NCBI GenBank assembly: GCA_036346405.1 | Contig: CM070548.1 | Location: 54,218,279-54,282,278 of the forward strand | From: Phyllostachys edulis | Lineage: Eukaryota; Streptophyta; Magnoliopsida; Poales; Poaceae | Reading direction: 5' to 3' | DNA: 64,000 bases | In this document: positions 55,959 through 64,000 of the stretch, in pieces | How the letters are laid out: each line of letters begins with the position of its first letter | Position numbering within the stretch: position 1 is the stretch's first letter | Program-made: the position numbers and the translations under genes | Notes under the pieces: model-generated | What the model saw: only the letters and a program-made list of their open reading frames with translations | Told to the model about the DNA's origin: nothing | The model's database searches: none

Positions 55959-56519
55959 TGTAACATCCCAAATGTATAAACAGGTGTTTGTTTCAAATGT
56001 AAGAAAATGTGTAGAAATTAAAACTTTTTCTCACATCTTGAAACTCTTAAACTCCCCTAAAATTCTTATCAAAAGTTGTGGAGTTCAAAAATCTAAACCT
56101 CCTATGGACTAAAGTCCAACCCTTATTCAACTTGTCTCAAACCTTGTGACAAACTTGGGGAAACATTTTCCCTTGGCTCTAGAGATGTTGTGGGGCTCCT
56201 CTAAAAAAATATCATAAGTTTTAAAACTTGTTTGATAATTTCTAGAGGTAAAACAAACCCTAGAACAGCCTTAATGAATTTCCTGAGAAAAATTCAGTGC
56301 ATAAAAACCTCTGGAAATTTTATGTAAGGTTAATCCTAAAGTCAGCAAGCTCCAGTTAAAATTTTATAAATTTTGGAGTTGGTTTGCTACCTCAATTAAA
56401 TCCTCGAAGTCTCAGCTGTTAAAATCTGAACTCAAACCATGCGCTGTTCATTGGGCTTGAGCCGCATTCCAAAACTGGTCAAACCCAACCACTTACTCAG
56501 CTCACCAGACCTCCTTTCC

Positions 56520-57480
56520 ACCTTGTTGAGGTCGTAGCCGTTGGATTCAGATCCAAAGGCCACGACCTCCTCCCAAACCAGCTCTGTCCAGACCTCCCAC
56601 CTTGTTGAGGTCGTAGCCGTTGGATCAGATCCAACAGCCCACGACCTCCCCTCGATATCTAGCGCACATGACCTCCCCGCTTCATGTGCTGTGCGCCGTT
56701 GGATTAAAAATCCACGGCCACGACCTCCCTTTGCATCGTGCGCATCAGACCTCCCACCCGCGTGAGGTTGTAGCCGTTAGATGGAGATCTAGCGCCCACG
56801 ACCTCCCTTGTCCTCTCCTTGCCATTGGATCTCGTTTCAACGCGCGAGATCTGTGGGCCGTTCGGACCATCCCTTTTAAGCCTTTAGATTTAGATCATGT
56901 GGTCTCTGTCTATTGGGCCGTTCGGACCACTCCTGTGTGCCCTTAGATCTAAATCTAAAGGCCATGACCTCCTTTGCGCTACGCGCAATGGCTAGGACCT
57001 CCCCTCTTTTGATCAGCACCATTGGATGCAAATCCAACAGTCCTGACCTCCTGTGCGCTACGCGCAACGCCCATGACCTCCCCTCATTTGATCAACGCCG
57101 TTGGATGTAAATCCAACAGCCCTGACCTCCTTTGTGTCATGCGCACCAGCTCAGGACCTCCCCATTGTTGTGCGCCCTTGGATTGAGATCCAAAGGCCAT
57201 GACCTCCACATCCTTGGCTGTGTCGTGCGCTGCGGTTATGTCCTCCCCATCTGGTCCTCGCCCTTGGATTTAGATCCAAAGGTCAGGACCGCCTGTCCCC
57301 TTATCGCGCATGACCTCCCTGTTCCTTTCGCAACCGTGTGATGTAGATCGTATGGCTCAGACCTCCCCTTTTCTCCTTCAGACCTTACTGCTTCAAATGA
57401 TCGAGGATCAGACCTCCTAGTCCTGATCCAAGGGCTGTGACCTCCTCCCATTCACTTAACCTTACCGCTTCAAAATCACA
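56520..57480. repeat. First LTR array: about twelve covarying hairpins between GACCTCC boxes
   Basis: Units of about 80-100 bp carry GCC(G/C)TTGGAT..ATCCAA(C/A)GGC-type palindromes followed by ACGACCTCC or ATGACCTCC. Arms change together: GTTGGAT/ATCCAAC, CTTAGAT/ATCTAAAG, GTTAGAT/ATCTAGC-like. Confidence 0.85.
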
Positions 57481-57776
57481 ATCGGAGGGTCATGACCTCC
57501 CCAGGTTCTTATCCAATGGTTGGGAGGCATGCCCTGTTCTTCTCCTAGCTCTGGCGCGCATGCGCCATGGCAGTGAGTAGGTCAGTGGCATGTCTTGTCC
57601 AACGGCTCTGTGCCTGTGCGCATTAAATGCATGTCAGCACTTTCCGCCCCTAGTCCATGCCCTAGGCCATGCTCTGACCTACCTACCCCGTCACCTCCTT
57701 GTCCTGTCCAAGCCATGGACCGCGCATGGGCTAAGCTCACCATGAGCTTAACCCTTGGCTCATGACCTCCATGTCC

Positions 57777-57790
57777 TGGGGTATAAAGCC
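57777..57790 (+). promoter_or_regulatory. Probable LTR TATA box
   Basis: GGGGTATAAAGCCTCC lies between the two arrays; the inverted copy has GGTTTATACC-like sequence at the corresponding place near 33000. It is a reasonable U3 promoter, inferred only. Confidence 0.55.
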
Positions 57791-58659
57791 TCCCCATTGC
57801 CTTCATTGGTTTCTTTTCCACACCTCACCGTTTTGCTCTCGGTTCTGAGGAGCTCAAACCGCTCTGACCTCCTTGGCCTCCATTGGAGCACCTTGGAGCT
57901 CCTCGGGCATTGAGTACTCCAGTGGCTCTCTCTCTCGGCCTGCTTTTTGCTCTCTACATTCCCGGAAGTCTTAACCCTAACTCCATTGGGGTTGGCCTTT
58001 GCAGAGGGGGCTAATTGAAGTTTGGAGTCATATCGTGAGTTTTCCCCTTTGTGTCAAATCCGTATGGACCTCCTCCTCTTAATCCTTTGTTCTCAGAGCA
58101 CCTCATAACTTTGTGGAGCACATGGTGATGACTTGGTGTTATGGTTCTTGCCCAGGTCCTCTCCTCCACTTGTCTTCCTCGGCGCCGGCAAGTCCAACGT
58201 CGCCGAAGCTCCTCCAACCTCCTCAGCTCCTTCAGGACCTCCAGGTACCTCCTGGTAGTCATTTAGAGCTTGGCACACGCTTGTATGAACGCTGCGGAGC
58301 TTATTATCGCTGTTTGTGTTTTTGGCCGTGTTGGTGACCTTGCTCCTCTCCGACTCGTCGGCGTTTTAGGGCGCCGCCGCCGTCGAGAGTGGGTCCACTG
58401 GGTGCGCAAGGCTATTGCACACTCAGTGGTGCCCTTGGATGTTGCCGGCGAGGTCTGCATCGCCAGCGAGGACCACTTCTTTGCGCTCGGGGTCTTTGTC
58501 GGACAAAATAGCAGTGTTGTTGTCGGTTTAGGACAAAGATCCTCCTCTTAAATGCCTCAATCATTGTTAATCATGGGGTTAGCCTTTAATGCCCTAGATC
58601 CTGCCCCCTGGTCGGGTATTTAAAGCCCGCGCGCCTAGTCTCCCCGCGCGCGCATCGCT

Positions 58660-59470
58660 CTGGGACCTCTTTGCCCAAGGACCACCCCGTGGACTTTTGG
58701 CAAAGACCTCCCCAAAGACCTCCCCCTCGAGGTCCTCTTTGCAAAAGATCACCCCTGGTCTTTTGTAAGGACAACCCCCAGGACCTCCTCCTATAGATCT
58801 TAACCACCCAGACCTCCCCTTGGAGATCTGAGCCGTTAAGGACCTCCCCCTTTTCGGATCTTAGCCGTTCAGGACCACCCCCCCGAGTGGATCTGAACCG
58901 TCCAGGACCTCTTCGTTTTTGCCTAGGCCGTCCAGGACCTCCTCTTGTGAGATCTTAGCCGTCCAGACCTCCCCTGGAGGTCTGAGCCGTTAAGACCTCC
59001 CCTGGAGGTCTGAGCCGTTAAGACCTCCTCCGCGTAAGACCTCCCTGTGTCGATCTTGACCGTTAAGGTCCTCCTCGGACGATCTAGACCATTAAAGTCC
59101 TCCCTTGGAAAATCTAGACCGTTCAGGACCTCCCTCGAGAGGTCTTGACGATGTAGATCTTCCTTGGGGAGATCTTGATAGTTTAGATCTTCCTTTGGAA
59201 GATCTCAGCCGTTGAGGACCTCCCTCGCTCGATCTGGACCGTCCCGGTCCTCCCCCTATTATTGTGGTTCGTTGGATGCAGCATCAACGGCCACGACCTC
59301 CCTTCCCGTTGCGCGCGCGTTGCTGGGAGGACATGGACCATTGGATCCATGATCAACGGCCCATGTTCTTCGGACTGCTGCTTAGCTGCAGGCAAGATAT
59401 CACTGGAGGTCTTGGGCCGTCCGATTTACCATCAACGGCTCATGTCCTCCCCCTGTCTTATTGGTTTTTA
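58660..59470. repeat. Second LTR array: about 40-bp units
   Basis: Units such as GATCTTAGCCGTTCAGGACC recur about eighteen times with CTCC(C/T) between. Copy number is lower in the other solo LTR (31640-32200), explaining part of its shorter length. Confidence 0.85.
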
Positions 59471-61410
59471 GCTTATCCCGAGAGCTCTTTTTGATAAACT
59501 GAAAAAGGTAATAACTTTAAAAATGCATAACTAATTCATCTTAACTCCTTTTTAGGTGATTCAAATTGTGTTAGCTCTGGTTTGACCTGAGCTCTAACCT
59601 AAAAATGGTTGTGAGCTCAGTTCAGCTCCAGAACATGGATTTGCAAATAGGTTTTAAAACTAACTTTAAATGTTTCATTAAAAATTCTTTTAACTTGTAA
59701 AATGCATAAGTAATTCTCTAGAGCTCATTTTTGAGTGAATCCAACTTTGTTGGCTTCCTCTGTTAGTGAACTAGATGTTAGAATAGGATTTAGGCATGTC
59801 ACTATTTTCATTAAAATTGTGGGTGCATTTTAGTTGTGCTCATTTTCATATCTTTGAAAAATCATAAAACATGCATAATAGCTCCAAATGAGATGAATCC
59901 TATTGGGTTGTTCATCTTATGAGGTGCTTGTTTTACTATAAAAATTTCAATTGCACCACCTTTCTTGAAATTTTTGCCAAACAATTTAATTATGTGAGTA
60001 GTAGCAGTTTGCATTTTTAGAGGCTGAGCAGAATTGTTTTGCTCATATCTTTTGCATTGAGAATCCAAATCAATTGGTTCTTGTTGCTAATTTCTCTAAA
60101 AATCCTCCTCTTGCTTCTGTAAAAATTTCAGAGCATTTGGAGAAAGTTTTCTGTGGAGTCCTTTTGGTTTTCCTCGTTCTTATCGGTTCTTTTTTGCTCC
60201 TTCGTTAGGTGACGACAAGTGCGTTGATCTTGAGAGTGTTCCTCTGCAGTAGGTTGATTAACTCCAGCAAGGCAAGCAGTTTGATCATATCCCGTTAATC
60301 CCATTACTTTTAAAGTCTAATACTTTGTTTAACTTGTATGTAGGCATGCTTTTGTGTCAAAGTAATTTTATCGTTAGAGGTACTTATTCCTATTGCATTG
60401 TTGCCCTTAAATTGTTGTCCCCTACCACAAACCATAGGTTAATAATATCGCTGGTGAATTAGAGTCCGGTGATTTAATTATGCTCTTTTATTGTCTTTAC
60501 GGTGTCATGCTTAGCAATGCTTAGATAACGGTAGAAATGGGCGGTTGTCGACATTATGTCGATGACTTTGATCACACAAAACTATTATTCCATTATGTCC
60601 AGCAGGTATGCTTTGTTACTTTGTAAACAAATAAAAATGAAAACAAAACTGTTTGACTTGGGCACAATGGATGTTGGTGTGATTTGTTGGGTGTGAATGG
60701 AATGGTGCCTAAGTCCCTAAGGACCGAGTTACTTGGGTCACTAAGCCAAGCGCTTATTGCGTGCTAACCACGCGAGAGGGATATGGGACCTCTCTTGACT
60801 AAGTACTTTGGGAGGTGTTAGTTATGGGTCGTCACGATGAAACCGCTTTTATAAGAGGAAGAGCTCCATGCAGCTTGCTTGGTGGGCAGTGTCTCCTACT
60901 CTTGGTGTGTGCGGCTCTTAACTAGCATCATTCATAGGAAATGTCTCAGAGGACTTAGCCGTGCTTAAGCATACCAAAGGAAGTGTGCTAAATCATGTGG
61001 CGAAAAGGCGGTCTGGCGTGTGGGTACATTGGTACACCCCTGCAGGGTTAAAACTATTCGAATAGCCTCGTCCTAGGTTATGGACATGCTTGGTAAGGTC
61101 GTTCAAGAACTAGACTACAACATTTAATTAAAACTTGATGGTTTGGTATGGATGGATGTTCATACTATTGTTGTGGTGGCTATTGGGTTAGTCACTTCGA
61201 GGATTATTGTTGTCATCTATCTATTGTTATTATGTTACTTGTCTCGTTGTTACTTGCAAATTAAAAATGAATTGCAACACTGCTTTGAATCTATTTAAGT
61301 ATTGCAAATGAAAACTTGCTTTATGCTAAAATAAGTCCAAAGCCTCATCCTCTTAAATAAAGCTTGCATGTAGCTATCTATAGTTCTGTTATACTACACG
61401 TCAGTCTTGC

Positions 61411-61428
61411 GAGTACATTTTTGTACTC
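61411..61428. other. LTR hairpin GAGTAC-attttt-GTACTC
   Basis: A perfect 6-bp stem. Preceded by CTTGC, the inverse of the GCAAG that follows the hairpin at 19422, as expected for the opposite orientation. Confidence 0.75.
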
Positions 61429-61868
61429 ATTTGCTTTGCTTAATAACTTTGTTGCAGAGGAAGAAGGTGAGCCCCAAGGGCTTCACTCTTGTGAGTTGTG
61501 CTTCGGGTTTGATGACTAGCTTGGCAGTCCGGTTAGTTGCCTTGTGGGTAAAGGCACACTAATTGGCTTTTGTTTATGGCCATCTTATGGCACTTTCGCT
61601 TCCGCTGTTTATTTTAGTTTTGTATTTGTTGTTTGGCCTGTGGGCCCCTCCTTTTGTAATAACTCTCTCTATATTATGTATGTCTTTTATTCTAGTTCGT
61701 GCTTGGTTCTATGTCTTGTATGAAATTGATGCATGATTTTGTAAAGGGGTGTGTATACTGCATTTCTGAGAAGTATACACATCTCGAAGACACGGGTTAT
61801 TATTGTTTGTAATGCTAGAGTCAATGGATGACTAAGTATTACAAGCCTAATAAACCAGGGTCCTCACA

Positions 61869-61946
61869 ATCCATTAGTCAACCAGGGGCTATGCATGACA
61901 CTAGTGTGTTATATCACGCATTGAGAGTAGACCGAGGTGTCTTCCC
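61869..61946 (+). pseudogene. PIF/Harbinger transposase, continuation with second catalytic Asp
   Basis: After the solo LTR the reading resumes with SQPGAMHDTSVLYHALRVD, in which HDT carries the second Asp of the DDE motif. It is cut again at 61947 by another LTR, so the last catalytic residue and the element's right end are outside the window. Confidence 0.85.
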
Positions 61947-64000
61947 TATAACATCCTAGCTATGCGGAAGCCAAGATGTAACTAAGACTTACAAATCCAA
62001 AACTAAAACTACAATTAACTTAATTAAATCAACAACGAATGACATTTAGACATCGATAAAATATTACTACTAATAGTACTATCATAGAAATTTTAGCAAG
62101 TGACTAAACTCAAAGCCATAGTTAAATCATCACCATCAAGGTTATAAGCATTATGAATAAGTTCCAACAAGAAAGAGGCATCATCTAATACCTGAAGTTA
62201 TGAAAGGAACCAATTGAAGTACCAACATGCCAATTATTACAATAATCAAGTCTCACAGAAATAAAGTAATAGAAACATTAATTGGTAATGGATGTGTGCA
62301 ACATTGTGATATGCAACCATGAGCTAATTTCCCCCAATGAATGTCATCCTCGACGGTCACCTAAACAACAAAAACAAGTGTGAGTCCAAGACTCAGCAAA
62401 TACAATTGAACATCACAAGAAACATCGGATCAAATACAATTCATTCTCACTATATCAAATACATAAGAATATGCTATGCAATTGATGCAAATATGAATAT
62501 GGCATCCAATTCTTTTCTGCATATACCGGTATAGCTAGTGATACACCTGTCGGTGTTCGCTCAGGCCCGCATTATCTAAAATGCGGGGATCAAGGCTTGT
62601 ATGAACAATCTTTCATATGGGGATTTATTTGCCCATATTGAAATGTTGGGGATCTCAATACCCACTCCCGTGGGTGAGGCATGACTAATTGAAATGAAAG
62701 AAATGAAATGAATGCATTATCTTATAGTAACAATTGGATATCACCAATGAACGGAATCATGTAAAGAACGAAAATACTCATAATTCATATGAATTAACTA
62801 TTTCATAACCATATAATCAGATTGAACAATAACCATAAAAAATAATCCAATTTGTATTTGCCTTTCGCGTTGCAACACGTTGGATGGTAAAGAAAGTGCA
62901 ACTAATCCCAAGGTCACTCCTCCTACAATAAGTAATTTACTCAAAACAAGATTTGACAAGACGAAACAATGCTAATCGCAACGATCTAATCTGCACTCCC
63001 AAAAACCCATACATTAAATAATCAATCAACTCACGCGAAATGACAAACTAACAGTAACTCAAAACTGGACAGCGATCTTCTAAAATACGTATCTCCCAAT
63101 CTGCTTATCATAAAAATTCATTTTCAGTCTCTATAGAAAGATTACAACTTGGTCTACAAAATTCAAGTTGGCAAGATCTCTTAATTCTGTGTTTAACTAA
63201 ATTTAACAAGTAGATGAATAAACAATGACACAAACTAACCGATAGTCTGGATAGCAGCATTAAAATAGCCATAACTTTCACTAGGATGATCCAAAGCTTG
63301 TATTCTTTAACATTATGGAAAGCTAAGAGAATTATCTACAAAAGTCATGTTGGTTGAAAATCCTGATTCAGCCATTAACCAGTTATAATCTGTCAGTTAC
63401 AACGACTGCTGTAACTTGACAGGTTTTCTAGACAACAACATTGCGAATATCATAACTCACAAACTACAACTCCAAATACTATGAACTCAGATCCTATAGA
63501 AACATATCAAATAACCCACAATTCTTTAGGAGACCCAAAATCCTAATTTCGCAATGATCTAATTCAAAACTGCTGAACAACATAACTACAGATTCATGAA
63601 TCACTTTCAGCAGGACCACTAATACGCTAATCTACAACAATCGTATATAGAAGAATTAAACAAAACAACAAGGAGTTGAGGTTCACCCTTGAAGATGTGA
63701 AAAAACCCGCTGAAACTCTCACGAGGATCTCCTCTCCCCTTTCTTCTCCCTTACCTCCACCTTTCTCCTTGGCCAACAGCAATGGAGGGACACAGAGAGT
63801 AGGGGAGGTGCCACGAGGGAGATGAAAGCATTGCTACGGTGATGATGCGCTACAGTACCGTTCGTGCTACAGTAACCTCCAAGGTTTGGTGCCCCTCCCC
63901 TTCTTAAACTAGCTTCCCACTTGGGCCAAACACCATGGACCGAAAGCCCATGGCCCAGGTTCTCCAATAAAAGCAAAAACGTCCCTGTAAAATGTCAGAC
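61947..64000 (-). mobile_element. LTR of the 8579-11515 type, running off the window
   Basis: It begins TATAACATCCTAGCTATGCG (the usual TGTAAC with G changed to A) and shares the downstream order with the LTR at 8579: hairpin TGAGTC-caa-GACTCA near 62380, a hairpin cluster at 62520-62690, and GGGCCAAACACCATGG-like text near 63925. The right end is not reached. It lies in the Harbinger transposase and is younger than it. No gene is supported; the minus-strand ORF at 63719-63976 has no domain. Confidence 0.8.
62520..62690. other. Hairpin cluster in the LTR
   Basis: In order: TATACCGGTATA, ACACC-tgtc-GGTGT, CCCGCATT-atcta-AATGCGGG, and CCCAC-tcc-cGTGGG-type. Placement matches the cluster at 9598-9745 but the stem sequences differ. 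Confidence 0.7.

Larger units (their letters stand above)
55959..61868 (+). mobile_element. 5.9-kb solo LTR with perfect duplication ATCCA
   Basis: It begins TGTAACATCCCAAATG and ends GGTCCTCACA. The five bases on each side (55954-55958 and 61869-61873) are ATCCA. The same LTR, inverted, is at 29836-34360. It contains a hairpin array (56520-57480), a promoter-like GGTATAAAGC (57779), a GC-rich middle (58150-58550), a second array (58660-59470), a GCAAGGCAAGCA block (60270), the CTATTCGAATAG block (61054) and the hairpin GAGTAC-attttt-GTACTC (61411). At 5,910 bp it is an unusually long LTR. No internal genes are present. Confidence 0.92.

Noticed and set aside
29836..61868. Pairing 29836-34360 with 55959-61868 as the two LTRs of one huge element
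   Set aside because: They are inverted relative to each other, and each has its own flanking duplication, so they are separate solo LTRs.

Overview
This window is plant nuclear DNA, almost certainly from a grass and most plausibly rice (Oryza) or a close relative. The evidence is the dense nesting of Ty3/gypsy LTRs with tRNA-Met primer sites, a Ty1/copia element, hAT, PIF/Harbinger and Mutator-like transposons, an RTE-type LINE, a tRNA-like SINE, and GC-rich grass-style gene fragments. I found no intact host gene, tRNA, rRNA, operon or CRISPR array. Almost everything with a recognisable coding signature is a transposon gene or a captured gene fragment, and nearly all of these carry stops or frameshifts.

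Layout, left to right. 1-6330 is an old minus-strand LTR, cut by a solo LTR (966-3183, duplication AACAC) and a 375-bp Mutator-like mini-element (3935-4309). 6331-11515 is the 5' part of a minus-strand LTR element without gag-pol: a leader, primer site 8561-8577 and LTR 8579-11515, the LTR carrying a captured ankyrin-repeat fragment. That LTR cuts the integrase start of a decayed minus-strand gypsy element (11516-18612; LTR 14847-18612). 18613-18956 is the 3' end of another element with a 250-bp LTR. 18964-35361 is a stack of related minus-strand LTRs cut by an unclassified 1.8-kb insertion, by a complete 4,345-bp hAT element (24717-29061, duplication CAAAGGAC) with a lesioned transposase, and by a solo LTR (29836-34360). 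35362-41274 holds a foldback element, a 1.74-kb Mutator-like element (36800-38541), and a three-exon fragment resembling a plastid Ycf45/SPD1-type ATPase interrupted by a SINE. 41275-47697 is a copia element whose gag is split by a 3,652-bp Mutator-like element (43249-46900) carrying a decayed plant mobile domain (PMD) gene. 48063-49005 is a 5'-truncated RTE LINE. 52034-61946 is a PIF/Harbinger element (Myb-like gene plus DDE transposase) cut by a 5.9-kb solo LTR (55959-61868) and at 61947 by a further LTR running off the window.

The most interesting signals are structural. (1) The PMD-carrying element and the mini-element at 3935-4309 share the terminus GAATTTTTTT and are built from palindrome modules with a CGCCA...TGGCG core; in the PMD element ten modules come in two classes with a compensatory base-pair exchange. 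(2) Several LTR families that differ in sequence keep a small hairpin at a similar place whose stem changes by compensatory substitution (GAGTC/GACTC, GAGTAC/GTACTC, GAGCAC/GTGCTC), in or near clusters of other short hairpins. (3) The long solo LTRs contain arrays of GACCTCC-flanked hairpins whose arms also covary.

Relative insertion order can be read from the nesting: copia before PMD element; Harbinger transposase before both LTRs in it; gypsy pol before LTR 8579-11515; LTR 21800-35285 before the 1.8-kb insertion, the hAT element and the solo LTR. Splice sites, family names and missing exons are inferred by eye; no database search was possible.
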